Part shown: positions 45,072 through 53,345 of the stretch, piece by piece | Layout of the letters: each line of letters starts with the position of its first letter | How positions within the stretch are numbered: the stretch's first letter is position 1 | Source: Pantoea sp. A4 | GTDB lineage: Bacteria > Pseudomonadota > Gammaproteobacteria > Enterobacterales > Enterobacteriaceae | Length of the DNA stretch: 64,000 nt | Direction of reading: 5' to 3' | Assembly: GCF_000295955.2 (NCBI RefSeq) | Contig: NZ_ALXE01000023.1 | Coordinates: forward strand, 106,501 to 170,500 | Position numbers and translations under genes: made by a program | Notes under the pieces: model-generated | What the model saw: only the letters and a program-made list of their open reading frames with translations | The model's database searches: none | Told to the model about the DNA's origin: nothing

Positions 45072-47177
45072 CTATTCCTCCCGATCTCCCCACTTGTCCA
45101 AATGAAACACCGCATCAGCTGAGTCTATGGTGCTTTGCCGATGCGCCACAATCACCCGGGTAATGTTAAGTGCGGCAATGGTCTGATTGATTCTGGCCTC
45201 ATTCACCTCATCCAGATTGCTGGTGGATTCATCGAGAAACAGCAGTGCAGGCCTGCGGTATAACGCGCGGGCAATCATGACACGCTGTTTTTGCCCACCG
45301 GAAAGTGAACCATTGAGCTCGCTCAGATGGGTGTTATAGCCCATCGGCAATGCGATGATATCTTCATGAATGCAGGCCGCGCGGGCGCAGTGCGCTATCC
45401 GTGCGGCATCGGGTTCGGACGAGAAACCACAGATATTTTCCGCAATGCTACCCGACAGCAGCCGATCATCCTGTAACACACAAGCAATACGATCGCGGTA
45501 GCGTGCCAGCCCATATTGCTCGACCTCACAGCCGTCGATGCGCACTTTGCCCTGCTGTGGCGCGATCAACCCCGCGAGAATTCTGAGCAACGTTGTTTTG
45601 CCACAGCCAGAAACGCCGGTAATGGCTAAACTGCCCCCTGCGGGGACCTGCAACGAGACATTGTTCAGTACTGGCGGGCTAAAACCATCGTAGCGAAAGC
45701 TCAGTGATTCGCAGCTCAGGGCCGCGCCGGTATCGGCTTGGCGTGCAGTGACCAGGGGTGCAGGCGCTGCGATTTCCGGAGTGGTAAGCAACACGTCTGA
45801 GATCCTTTCCCGATGCAGGCTGGTCATTTTGATTTCCAGTAGCGCAGTGATGATACCGCTGGCACGAGACGAGAATTGCGAGCGATAGGCGACAAAGGCC
45901 AGCAACATGCCGAGGGAGAGCGTTCCGCCGATCACGGCCTGTGCGCCCAGCCACAGGACGATAATGTTATCGATAGCGCTGAGAAAGGTTTCCAGCGTGA
46001 GGTAAAGCAGGCCGAACCGGGCATTTTTGATATCCGCATTAAGCTCATTAACGCTGAGTTGATGCCAGCCGTTAGCGCGCTGAGCCTGCATGTTCATGCT
46101 TTTAATGGTGCCAATGCAGTAGAGCGACTCCATAAAATGCGAGTGCTGGCGTGCAGCATGCACAATCTGCTCTTCCGTTATCTGCCGCATGTACCGATAG
46201 GTCGCCAGGCGGATCAGGGTGTAAAGCGAGGTGAAAGCCACCACCACGGCAAACAAGGTGGGAGCATACAGCAGCATCATGCCGGAGGCCCCAACCAGCA
46301 TGATGAGATCAAGAATCAGCTGTACCACATTGGTGGTAAAGGTTTCACGCAGGGTGTCCAGTGATCCAAAGCGGGAGGCAATATCGCCCATTTTTCGCTT
46401 CTCAAACCACAGCACAGGCAGGCGTAGCAGATGGGCAAACAGGCCGCGCCGCCATTGCAGCTGTATCTGCATCCCCGTCACCATTGCCAGCCAGGCACGC
46501 AGTAACGAAATGGTGGTTTGCGTGATCACCATCAGCAGCATGGCGAGGCAGATCAGCGTTAACAGCCCGTGATCCTGGGCCGGTAGGACGTGATCCATGA
46601 TGAACTGATTACCCAGCGGCATCAGCAATGAGAACAGCTCCACCACCAGCGACAGGCAGAAGAGTTTGAGCAACGCGCCTTTCAACCCGCTGACACGGTT
46701 GAAAAGTGGCCTGATACCAATTTTAGGCGTGGCAGTGGGCACTGCCGTAAAGTCGCTGCCAGGCTGGATTTGCAGTGCAATGCCGGTGAAATGACGGGAA
46801 AGCTGCTTTTGTGAGATTGTTCTGCGCCCGATAGCGGGGTCGTGAATCACCCACTGGCTGCGGCGGCGGCCGACCAGTACCACGAAGTGGGTCATATCCC
46901 AGTGCAGAATACAGGGCAGTTTCAACGCAGGCAGTTCATCCAGCTCAATCGAGACCGCATGGGTATCGAACCCTTCATGCACGGCAATCTGATTCAGGCT
47001 GGCAAGATTTAATCCTCGTGATGAAAGGTGATGTCGACTACGGATTGATCGGCAATCTTGCTGGGCTCCGTAATGGTTCATCACCATTAATAGTGAGATG
47101 AGCCCGCATTCGGCTGATTCGGTTTGCAGGATCACCGGCACCCGTTTGTGCCAGTGTAAGTTCAGGCCGACGCGCAT
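45072..47177 (-). CDS. Microcin/bacteriocin exporter with C39 peptidase domain (CvaB-like)
   Basis: Inner-membrane ABC transporter of 701 residues that cleaves the leader from its substrate and exports the peptide. The N-terminal C39 peptidase domain has Cys24 (LQTESAECGLISLLMVMNHYG), His97 (DMTHFVVL) and Asp113 (VIHDPAIG). Six helices follow (about 160-430), with KMGDIASRFGSLDTLRETFT. The ATPase domain has GVSGCGKTTLLRILAGL, GSLSGGQKQRVMIARAL and LLFLDESTSNLDE. All catalytic residues are intact. Start ATG overlaps the stop of the HlyD gene by 1 nt. The expected substrate is the precursor encoded at 48763-49104. Confidence 0.95.
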   Translation of the reverse strand: MRVGLNLHWHKRVPVILQTESAECGLISLLMVMNHYGAQQDCRSIRSRHHLSSRGLNLASLNQIAVHEGFDTHAVSIELDELPALKLPCILHWDMTHFVVLVGRRRSQWVIHDPAIGRRTISQKQLSRHFTGIALQIQPGSDFTAVPTATPKIGIRPLFNRVSGLKGALLKLFCLSLVVELFSLLMPLGNQFIMDHVLPAQDHGLLTLICLAMLLMVITQTTISLLRAWLAMVTGMQIQLQWRRGLFAHLLRLPVLWFEKRKMGDIASRFGSLDTLRETFTTNVVQLILDLIMLVGASGMMLLYAPTLFAVVVAFTSLYTLIRLATYRYMRQITEEQIVHAARQHSHFMESLYCIGTIKSMNMQAQRANGWHQLSVNELNADIKNARFGLLYLTLETFLSAIDNIIVLWLGAQAVIGGTLSLGMLLAFVAYRSQFSSRASGIITALLEIKMTSLHRERISDVLLTTPEIAAPAPLVTARQADTGAALSCESLSFRYDGFSPPVLNNVSLQVPAGGSLAITGVSGCGKTTLLRILAGLIAPQQGKVRIDGCEVEQYGLARYRDRIACVLQDDRLLSGSIAENICGFSSEPDAARIAHCARAACIHEDIIALPMGYNTHLSELNGSLSGGQKQRVMIARALYRRPALLFLDESTSNLDEVNEARINQTIAALNITRVIVAHRQSTIDSADAVFHLDKWGDREE

Positions 47178-48454
47178 TAGTGAGGTTCCTTGATGCTTTG
47201 TCGCACCTCATACAGCGGTGATATCAGCCACTGCCACAGTGGTCGTTTTTCAAGATAGAGGGTGACGTTAGCCGTGAGACCATGGGTGAGCGGAATGTGG
47301 GTGTCGAGGTAGCGAAAGCTCTCTTCATCCAGCGAGCAGGTCACGCGGTAAAAATTGCCGCCGGTGCGTACCAACTCCTCACGCGGGGCGCTGCGCCAGA
47401 GTGACATCTCCTGTAAGGAGGCGGGTACGGAAGATATTTCGGCAATCTGGCCGCGAAACTGCCCGAATTTCTCCCAGGCAAAAGCATCATAGCGAATGCC
47501 GACCGGCGCACCGACTTTGAGGTAGGGCAGGTTGCGATCGGGCACCCATAGTGTCAGTTGAAACCGATGGCTGCCGCCGGGTAGCAGTTGGGCGAGGCTG
47601 TCATTGTAGGAGACGTACTGCCCAATGCTGGTATTGATGCTCTCCAGCCGGGCATGCAGCGGCGCAATCACAAAGACATCGCTCTCGGCTTCAATGGCAG
47701 AGCGCTGTCTTTCCAGCTCGCGCAGGCGCATTTCATTCTCCAGCATCTGATTTTGGTATTCGATGCGGCGCGTATCGATATCCGCCGCCATGGTGATCAT
47801 TTGCATCTGCTCCTGCGCGTTCTGCGCGCTAATGCCATTGAGCATGCTTTGCTGCTGGTAGTAATTATTGAGCTGGTAAATGTACTGATCGCGCGTGATC
47901 AGCCCCTGTTTTTGATAGTTGGCGTAGTTCTGCAATGTGGCTTCAAAGGTGCGTACACCTTCTTCTGCTTTGCTGAGCAAGCGGCTGGATTTTTCATACA
48001 GCGCGGCATAGCGCGCGTGTTGTTGCTCCAGGCTGGATACGACTCGCGCTTCGGTCGTGCGCAGGCCCTGAATGATCGCTTTCACCTTCTCTTCCTGGCG
48101 CTGAATGGCAGCAATGCTACGCGCCCCGACTTCACCGCTGGTGGTGGTTCTGCCGGTCGTGATGCGAAACAGTTTCTGCCCCGGCTGCACTTCATCGCCA
48201 ACTTTCACCCCCATTTCGGAGATGTAGCCCTGATGTTGGGAAAGGACATTCACGGGTCTGATGGCGGCAGTGATTTCACCTGTCACCGTGCTGCGGCGGG
48301 TGTAAGTACCAAAAATCAGTAACGCAGTGACCAGGCTAAAAAGGGTCACGGCAATCAGTGCAACGGTGCGCCTTCGGATGCTCTTTACATCCAGCAAAAC
48401 CCCTAATGGTGCCGTTGCTGCTTGTAGGGCTTCATCCCTGAACAGATTTCCCAT
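47177..48454 (-). CDS. HlyD-family secretion protein (CvaA-like)
   Basis: Periplasmic adaptor of 425 residues that links the ABC exporter to an outer-membrane channel (TolC in E. coli). A short cytoplasmic part precedes one transmembrane helix at about 30-52 (VALIAVTLFSLVTALLIFG). The lipoyl-like part starts SQHQGYISEMGVKVGDEVQPGQKLF, a long alpha hairpin covers about 120-260, and the C-terminal beta part has LYLEKRPLWQWLISPLYEVRQSI, typical of CvaA/RaxA. It is the first gene of the export pair and lies after a terminator that ends the precursor operon. Confidence 0.93.
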   Translation of the reverse strand: MGNLFRDEALQAATAPLGVLLDVKSIRRRTVALIAVTLFSLVTALLIFGTYTRRSTVTGEITAAIRPVNVLSQHQGYISEMGVKVGDEVQPGQKLFRITTGRTTTSGEVGARSIAAIQRQEEKVKAIIQGLRTTEARVVSSLEQQHARYAALYEKSSRLLSKAEEGVRTFEATLQNYANYQKQGLITRDQYIYQLNNYYQQQSMLNGISAQNAQEQMQMITMAADIDTRRIEYQNQMLENEMRLRELERQRSAIEAESDVFVIAPLHARLESINTSIGQYVSYNDSLAQLLPGGSHRFQLTLWVPDRNLPYLKVGAPVGIRYDAFAWEKFGQFRGQIAEISSVPASLQEMSLWRSAPREELVRTGGNFYRVTCSLDEESFRYLDTHIPLTHGLTANVTLYLEKRPLWQWLISPLYEVRQSIKEPH

Positions 48455-48501
48455 TTCGCGGTGATCTCGTGTGGTCTTGGTGATCTGCTGCCTCGGTAAA
48501 A

Positions 48502-48531
48502 CCGGGCTTCCCTAACGCAGGGGAAGCCCGG
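48502..48531 (-). terminator. Terminator of the microcin precursor operon
   Basis: CCGGGCTTCCC (48502-48512) and GGGAAGCCCGG (48521-48531) form a perfect 11-bp stem. On the minus strand it is followed by TTTTA. It lies just after the 71-residue gene and before the export genes, so it may limit read-through into them. Confidence 0.8.
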
Positions 48532-48534
48532 GGC

Positions 48535-48750
48535 TTAATCACCGTTATACCAGTCGTATAAGCGAAACAGTCCGGCGTAGAACGCATAGATACCAATCAG
48601 CATAAACAGCACCGACATTATCCCCAGCAGTCCACCAACGCTGACTTGCGTACAGGGATAAATGAGCTTAACCACCGGAAATACTGTAAATATCCACGCG
48701 GAGTTAATTGCGAGTCTCCGTGATGCTGAGCCACGGCCGAAAAGTTTCAT
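48535..48750 (-). CDS. Small membrane protein, possible microcin immunity protein
   Basis: 71 residues with two membrane segments (about 15-32 and 38-60, VGGLLGIMSVLFMLIGIYAFYAG), a basic start (MKLFGRGSASRRLA) and an acidic end (YDWYNGD). I do not recognise a family. It starts 12 nt after the precursor stop codon, so it is in the same transcript. Immunity proteins of class II microcins are usually small membrane proteins of this kind. The other candidate is the 64-residue protein upstream. Confidence 0.7.
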   Translation of the reverse strand: MKLFGRGSASRRLAINSAWIFTVFPVVKLIYPCTQVSVGGLLGIMSVLFMLIGIYAFYAGLFRLYDWYNGD

Positions 48751-48762
48751 GGTGATTCCTTG

Positions 48763-49104
48763 TTACCAGCGGCACTGAGCGCCGTAGTTGTTTGAGCCGG
48801 TATTACGGTTGTTGCCACCGTTTCCACCGTAGGGGCTGTTATTACAGGAAAGGCTGGCACCCAGGCCGCCGGTGACTGCGCCAACAGCGACCGCGCCCAT
48901 GCCAACCGGGCCCATTAAAGCGCCACCGATAGCACCAATGATCGCTCCGGCACCGACGTTGTTGTTGCAGCTCTGCGGCGCGCCGCCTTTCCCGCCTCGA
49001 CGTCCACCGCGCGAATCCTTGCTCACGGTGCCGCCGGAGGATTTATCCGCAAAATTACCTGCGCCTGAGACCGTTTCCATTTCTGCTAAATTTAATGTTT
49101 TCAT
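48763..49104 (-). CDS. Class II microcin precursor (colicin V-like), putative
   Basis: 113 residues. The leader MKTLNLAEMETVSGA closely follows the microcin V type (MRTLTLNELDSVSGG) with Gly-Ala at the cut site, so a mature peptide of about 98 residues is expected. It is extremely glycine-rich. A basic stretch (SRGGRRGGKGG, 31-41) is followed by a hydrophobic Gly/Ala segment with GxxxG spacing (51-84, VGAGAIIGAIGGALMGPVG), then an Asn/Gly-rich tail ending CRW. Cysteines are at 46, 87 and 111, an odd number, so one disulfide at most within a monomer. A ribosome-binding site (AGGAAA) is present. No named microcin is recognised. Confidence 0.88.
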   Translation of the reverse strand: MKTLNLAEMETVSGAGNFADKSSGGTVSKDSRGGRRGGKGGAPQSCNNNVGAGAIIGAIGGALMGPVGMGAVAVGAVTGGLGASLSCNNSPYGGNGGNNRNTGSNNYGAQCRW

Positions 49105-49122
49105 CTCTCTGGTTTCCTGTTT

Positions 49123-49317
49123 TTAAGCCCATCCATCGGGCGGAGAGAATATAAATAAACCGAGAGAGAGAAAAAATAGTAGAACGGGTAACAGTAGGTG
49201 TGCAGGAGGGGGTAAATGTTGCCGTTGAGATTGAATTTTGGTGGCTAAATAAAAAATACTACGATCTGCATCTGAAAAATGAGGTGGGAAGTTTAAAGAT
49301 TTGTCGGTTTTTTTCAT
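49123..49317 (-). CDS. Small protein with C-terminal membrane helix, possible immunity protein
   Basis: 64 residues. A hydrophilic part (residues 1-38) is followed by one membrane segment (about 40-58, LLLPVLLFFLSLGLFIFSP). It ends 18 nt before the precursor start. In the microcin V operon the immunity gene cvi lies directly before the precursor gene, the same layout. The ribosome-binding site is weak (GGAA, 12 nt away). It could also be a regulator or unrelated. Confidence 0.6.
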   Translation of the reverse strand: MKKTDKSLNFPPHFSDADRSIFYLATKIQSQRQHLPPPAHLLLPVLLFFLSLGLFIFSPPDGWA

Positions 49318-49546
49318 TTTAATGTTATTTTCCAGGGTTTTTATTTTTGCTTGATGTCGGTATTTTTTCGCGTGGATTAAAGTAAATGTGATGCGGATCT
49401 GATATTAAATGGCTGTTGCGCCGTGGGCAGGTTTAACTTTCGTCCCAGAAAGTCATTTTACGGCTGAATATTAGTAGAACGCTTAATCTAACGGGTGTTG
49501 AAGCATCAAAGGCAAGGCCCGACGAGCGGGCACAGTTTGGCAGAGA
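49318..49546. other. Intergenic region, presumed microcin operon promoter
   Basis: About 230 bp, AT-rich, upstream of the small membrane protein gene. I looked for a Fur box, because microcin V is iron-regulated, and saw none. No other element could be supported. Confidence 0.4.
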
Positions 49547-49885
49547 TTAGGGCATAGCAAGGGCACAGGAGACCTTCTCCCGCACCAGCGTCAGGAATGC
49601 AGTGGCGGTAGTGCCCCAGAGTTCGGGTCCAAAATCATATTCATAGCGTTGCTCAAAATCTTTTTCCAGATCATCACACTCAGACCGGAACAGGTCGATA
49701 TCATCTATCAACGCATGTTTTTGGCCTTTGTGAGTGGATGCAATATAGGCATCAATCTTCGGAATAATGTCAGTACCTGCAACGATGAGATCGTGATCTT
49801 GACCGAAGTAGATTTTGATAAGGTCATCAAGCTCACTAATGCTAATTGCTTTCAATTCAGCGATCCTGTCCCTGTAGTGCTTCAC
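49547..49885 (-). CDS. CdiI-like immunity protein, copy 2
   Basis: 112 residues from GTG 49885, or about 102 from TTG 49855, which has AGGA 8 nt before it. IYFGQDHDLIVAGTDIIPKIDAYI and the end YDFGPELWGTTATAFLTLVREKV match the contact-dependent inhibition immunity family (YFGQDxDL pattern). It is a paralogue of the preceding gene: about 40 percent of positions agree by eye. It is acidic and soluble. The preceding gene overlaps its start. No cdiA or cdiB is in the window, so it is an orphan immunity gene here. Confidence 0.75.
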   Translation of the reverse strand: MKHYRDRIAELKAISISELDDLIKIYFGQDHDLIVAGTDIIPKIDAYIASTHKGQKHALIDDIDLFRSECDDLEKDFEQRYEYDFGPELWGTTATAFLTLVREKVSCALAMP

Positions 49886-50198
49886 TGACTTTATCTCTTA
49901 TCTGTTTGAGAAAGTCAGCTGGTGTAGTACCCCAGAGTTGAGGATCAAACTCATCGCCATAACGTTCCATGAACTCGTGAGTCAAATCTTCACTTTCTTC
50001 AGTCAATAAGGTGATATCCGCAAGTAGGCCATACATATTGGCGCGGTGTGAGTCGCGTATGAAAGCCTCTATTTTCGGATCAATGTCATCACTTTCATCA
50101 ATGAGGTCGTAATCTTGACCAAAATAGAGGGTAATGAAACATCCCAGTTCGTTAAGGTTTAATCGTTTCATGTTTATGCCGTCAGTATTTTCCATCAT
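49857..50198 (-). CDS. CdiI-like immunity protein, copy 1
   Basis: 113 residues from the first start; MKRLNLNELGCFITLYFGQDYDL from residue 10 is the likely core start. YFGQDYDLIDESDDIDPKIEAFI, LTEESEDLTHEFMERYGDEFDPQLWGTTPADFLKQIRDKV follow the same plan as its neighbour. Soluble and acidic, like other CdiI proteins that bind a toxin domain in the cytoplasm. First of a two-gene tandem, probably made by duplication. No cognate toxin is visible. Confidence 0.75.
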   Translation of the reverse strand: MMENTDGINMKRLNLNELGCFITLYFGQDYDLIDESDDIDPKIEAFIRDSHRANMYGLLADITLLTEESEDLTHEFMERYGDEFDPQLWGTTPADFLKQIRDKVSEALQGQDR

Positions 50199-50615
50199 TA
50201 ACTTTCCCCAGAAGTGCGGTTTTTTATCAACAGCAAAAATGCATAGGTCTTGAAAGCCAGACTTAAGTTCATTTGATGTTGAGAAGTAAAATGCGTAATA
50301 AAATTTATCGGGTTAAAAGAGGAATAAAAATAGTAGAACGACTAATAGCGCGAGGGCGTGGTGGATTTATTAAGGGAATTCAAATGGAAGGAGGGGGGGA
50401 TTTTTCTTTGCGTCAGTAATCGCAATCACTTTTGATTAGCAGCACATCACCGATATTTATCCGATGATTTACACGAATAGCTAATCACACAGAGTCGGCA
50501 CTGTCGGCGATGGCTTTATGCCAGGGCGGTAGCGTCCATTGAGTGTATACGGAGGGGAAGGTTGGCGAGCGGTGCTTCATGGCGCAGCACATCATTTTGC
50601 AGACGCAGAAAAGCA
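50199..50615. other. Intergenic region between CdiI-like genes and tRNA-Phe
   Basis: About 400 bp, AT-rich in the left half. It holds the promoter of the CdiI-like pair and a 42-codon basic ORF on the plus strand (50291-50419) that I treat only as a weak candidate. A run of seven G lies at 50393-50399. No integrase or repeat of the tRNA end was seen. Confidence 0.4.
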
Positions 50616-50640
50616 AAAACCCAGCCATAAGCTGGGTTTT
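50616..50640 (-). terminator. Terminator of the tRNA-Phe gene
   Basis: AAAACCCAGC (50616-50625), loop CATAA and GCTGGGTTTT (50631-50640). On the minus strand it comes 8 nt after the tRNA and ends in TTTTT. Confidence 0.9.
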
Positions 50641-50648
50641 CTGAATTT

Positions 50649-50724
50649 TGGTGCCCGAACCCGGAATCGAACCAGGGACACGGGGATTTTCAATCCCCTG
50701 CTCTACCGACTGAGCTATTCGGGC
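50649..50724 (-). tRNA. tRNA-Phe (GAA)
   Basis: 76 nt with encoded CCA. On the minus strand it opens GCCCGAATAGCTCAGTCGG, has the anticodon loop TTGAAAA with anticodon GAA, the T-arm GGTTCGATTCC, and closes GGGTTCGGGCACCA. The acceptor stem GCCCGAA/TTCGGGC pairs fully. In E. coli the pheU copy lies in the same neighbourhood (beside yjdC and dsbD) and is a known island integration site. Confidence 0.98.
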
Positions 50725-50829
50725 AACGGGGCGCATTAAACCTTAAAGGCCGAATCGCGTCAACGGCTTTTGTCAAAAAACCTTAAAATCCGTGCTGACT
50801 GCCTGCTTTCCGTGCAAGGTGGCGATTTT

Positions 50830-51408
50830 TTATGCCAGCGCGCCATGTTTACGGCACAACGCGATGCCTAACACATCTTCCGCCAGGCGCTGGGCGGTGG
50901 TGACGTCAACCAGATTGCGTTTGACCAACAGACGGCTGAGGCAGCCTTCAAGGATCAGTTCGAGCTGATCGGCCACCATCGGTGGGTTATCCAACTCCAG
51001 TGCCACCAGAATTTCATGCGTAAAGCGCCATGAGGACTGCTTTTGTTGTTCCGCTAATTGATGTATTGGCTGGTCAGGCTGAGGGTAAAAGCTACAGGCG
51101 GCAATAAACAGACACCCGGGGAAGCGGCCTTTACGCACATATTCAGTCAGAACGTGGTAGCGTGCGAGCAGCTTCTGTTCGGCGTTGAGATGTTTATCGA
51201 GGGTGATTTGTCGCCGCCAGGCATCGATCTGCTGGGCGTGAAAACGCAATGCGTCATAGAGCAGGGCATCACGATCGGGCCAGAACTGCTGTAGCTGCTG
51301 CTGACTTAGCCCGCTGTCGCCGGCAAGTTGTTCCAGTGAGGTGGTGGCGGCAAGGCCATTTTGTTCAAGCACATTTAATGCATGCTCGAGTATCTCTTCT
51401 CGTTGCAA
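50830..51408 (-). CDS. yjdC: TetR-family regulator YjdC
   Basis: 192 residues from TTG 51408, which has AGGAG 7 nt upstream and gives the N-terminus of E. coli YjdC (MQREE form). The HTH is at about 10-50 (HALNVLEQNGLAATTSLEQLAGDSGLSQQQLQQFWPDRDALLYDAL). RFPGCLFIAACSFYPQPDQPIHQLA and LILEGCLSRLLVKRN match YjdC. It lies 66 bp after dsbD on the same strand, the E. coli order, and may be in its transcript. The regulon is not known. Confidence 0.92.
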   Translation of the reverse strand: MQREEILEHALNVLEQNGLAATTSLEQLAGDSGLSQQQLQQFWPDRDALLYDALRFHAQQIDAWRRQITLDKHLNAEQKLLARYHVLTEYVRKGRFPGCLFIAACSFYPQPDQPIHQLAEQQKQSSWRFTHEILVALELDNPPMVADQLELILEGCLSRLLVKRNLVDVTTAQRLAEDVLGIALCRKHGALA

Positions 51409-51473
51409 GTGAACTCTCCTCTGCTGCAATAGCTGCCGCCGGAGCGGCAGTATCTGTGTGCAATCAGTGTCGT

Positions 51474-53180
51474 TTACCGCGGCAAATTGTGCAAATGCGC
51501 ATTAAACGCGCGGGCATCAAGGAAACCGGTAATGCGCGAGTTCGGGATCTCATGCCCCGTACTATCGAAGAACAAAATCGTCGGCAAACCCAGCACCTGT
51601 AAATGCTGGAGCAGTGCGTTATCCGCTGGGCTGTTCGCCGTTACATTGGCCTGCAACAGCTGTACGGAAGCCAAAGTGCTGCGCACGCTGCTGTCGCTGA
51701 AGGTATATTTCTCAAATTCTTTGCACGCGACACACCAGTCAGCATAGAGATCGACCATGGTGATTTTACCCTGCGACTGCTGTAACGCCTGATCCAGATC
51801 GTGGGTGCTGCGAATGGTCTGAAACGGAAGATGCGCGACGCTCTGCGGTGTCGCGGTGCTGCCAAAGGCCCAGTCCTGTAGCGGACGCGCGGCAACCAGC
51901 GCGGCAATCAGCATCAGGACCTGTACTACGCGCCAGCCCCCTTGGTTGCCGCGCAGCGTCACGCTGAAAGCCCAGGCAAAAAACGCGACGCCCAGCAGGC
52001 TCCACAAGCGTAGGCCCCAGACATCACCGTAGATTCGCTCCAGTAAAAAGACCGGCAACGCAAGGATCACGAAGCCAAACCCCTCTTTCACCGTTTGCAT
52101 CCACGGGCCATTTTTTGGCAGTAGCTTATTACCAAACAGGGTGACGATAATCAGCGGCAGTCCCATACCAAACGCATACAGCCATAGCGTTCCTGCGCCC
52201 GCCAACATATTTCCGCTCTGGGCGATATACAACAGGATGGCACTTAACGGTGCGGTGGTGCAGGGGGAGCAGATCAGCCCGGCGAGTGCGCCCATCATGA
52301 ACACGCCAGGCAGTGAGCCGCCTTGTTGTTTGTTACTCCACAGCGTCAAACGCGTCTGCACGCTGGCCGGTAATTGCAGGCTAAACAGGCCAAACATCGA
52401 AAGCGCCAGTATGCCAAACAGCACAGACAGCGCGATCAGTATCGCTGGGCTTTGCAGCGCAGCCTGAAAACGCAGCCCCGCCGCCGCGACGACGATCCCT
52501 AACAGGGTGTAGGTCAACGCCATCCCCATGACATAGGTCAGCGCCAGAGCAAACAGACGCGGCAGCGTGTAATTACGCTGTCCGCCCAGAATGATGCCGG
52601 AAATCAGGGGGTACATTGGCAGTACGCAGGGTGTGAAAGCCACACCGATACCAATAAGCAGCGCCCACAGCGGTGAGAAAGGCAATGTGGTGGCCGGTGG
52701 CGCAGTGACTGCTGGAGCTGGAGCACTCGGCTCAGCGCTGTGTCGCGCAGCCGCATTCAGCGGAATGACGCGGGTTTCTGGCGGATAGCAGAAGCCTGCG
52801 GCAGCACAGCCCTGGTAGGTCACGGTCAGCGTTGCGCCATCACTGGCCTGCTGTAACGTCACCGGAATGGTGACATCTTGCGGGTAAATCTGGGTTTTAC
52901 CGAAAAACTCATCTTCATGTGGCTGGCCTGGCGGCAACACCAGAGGCACCAGGCTGGCCTGCTGTGCGGTAATATCGATTTGCTGACGATAGAGGTAATA
53001 GCCGGGTTTAACGTGCCAGCTCAGCGTCACTTTATGGTCTTGCTGGTTAAAATCAAACCCAAAGGCCTGATTCACCGTGACAAAATGATTGTTACTGGAG
53101 GAGAAAATCGACGCCTCCGCCTGTAGGCAGAAAAGAAGTGCCAGCAAGACGCCAGCTAAGCGAATAAAGCGTGCAGCCAT
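51474..53180 (-). CDS. dsbD: Thiol:disulfide interchange protein DsbD
   Basis: Inner-membrane reductase that moves electrons from cytoplasmic thioredoxin to periplasmic DsbC, DsbG and CcmG. 568 residues (E. coli 565). A signal peptide (about 1-23, [12 protein letters not shown]) precedes the alpha domain with [14 protein letters not shown]. Eight helices follow, with the cysteine pair in [13 protein letters not shown] and [12 protein letters not shown]. The gamma thioredoxin domain carries [15 protein letters not shown]. All six catalytic cysteines are present. Upstream, where E. coli has cutA and dcuA, lies a transposon. Confidence 0.97.
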   Translation of the reverse strand: MAARFIRLAGVLLALLFCLQAEASIFSSSNNHFVTVNQAFGFDFNQQDHKVTLSWHVKPGYYLYRQQIDITAQQASLVPLVLPPGQPHEDEFFGKTQIYPQDVTIPVTLQQASDGATLTVTYQGCAAAGFCYPPETRVIPLNAAARHSAEPSAPAPAVTAPPATTLPFSPLWALLIGIGVAFTPCVLPMYPLISGIILGGQRNYTLPRLFALALTYVMGMALTYTLLGIVVAAAGLRFQAALQSPAILIALSVLFGILALSMFGLFSLQLPASVQTRLTLWSNKQQGGSLPGVFMMGALAGLICSPCTTAPLSAILLYIAQSGNMLAGAGTLWLYAFGMGLPLIIVTLFGNKLLPKNGPWMQTVKEGFGFVILALPVFLLERIYGDVWGLRLWSLLGVAFFAWAFSVTLRGNQGGWRVVQVLMLIAALVAARPLQDWAFGSTATPQSVAHLPFQTIRSTHDLDQALQQSQGKITMVDLYADWCVACKEFEKYTFSDSSVRSTLASVQLLQANVTANSPADNALLQHLQVLGLPTILFFDSTGHEIPNSRITGFLDARAFNAHLHNLPR

Positions 53181-53229
53181 GACCTGATTTCACTGTACTG
53201 TTCGGTAAAACGCCATCATAGCACGGCAA

Positions 53230-53345
53230 GGCGGACCGCCAGGTTTCAGTGTGTAAATAGCACACAGAGGGGTGACTGCTCCCCGCCGTAAACGGCGAGG
53301 CTTCCCACTTCCCAGGCTGCAACTGGCTCTGAGCCAGACTTACGC
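53230..53345 (-). ncRNA. Presumed TnpB guide RNA (omega/reRNA) region
   Basis: In this family the guide RNA overlaps the 3' end of tnpB and runs over the right end into flanking DNA. Here the minus strand contains a compact stem (CGCCG, TTTA loop, CGGCG) with GC-rich flanks at about 53275-53305. The guide would come from DNA just beyond the right end (about 53225 and lower). This is inferred from the family; limits are approximate. Confidence 0.4.

Noticed and set aside
49172..50340. AAAAATAGTAGAACG found at 49172-49186 and 50326-50340, with a shorter match at 49472
   Set aside because: In 64 kb about two repeated 15-mers are expected by chance (roughly 2 billion pairs against 4 to the 15th). 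The first copy is also inside a coding region, so a functional element is not supported.
50393..50399. Run of seven G as a phase-variable tract
   Set aside because: It lies outside any well-supported gene, so a phase switch has no clear target.
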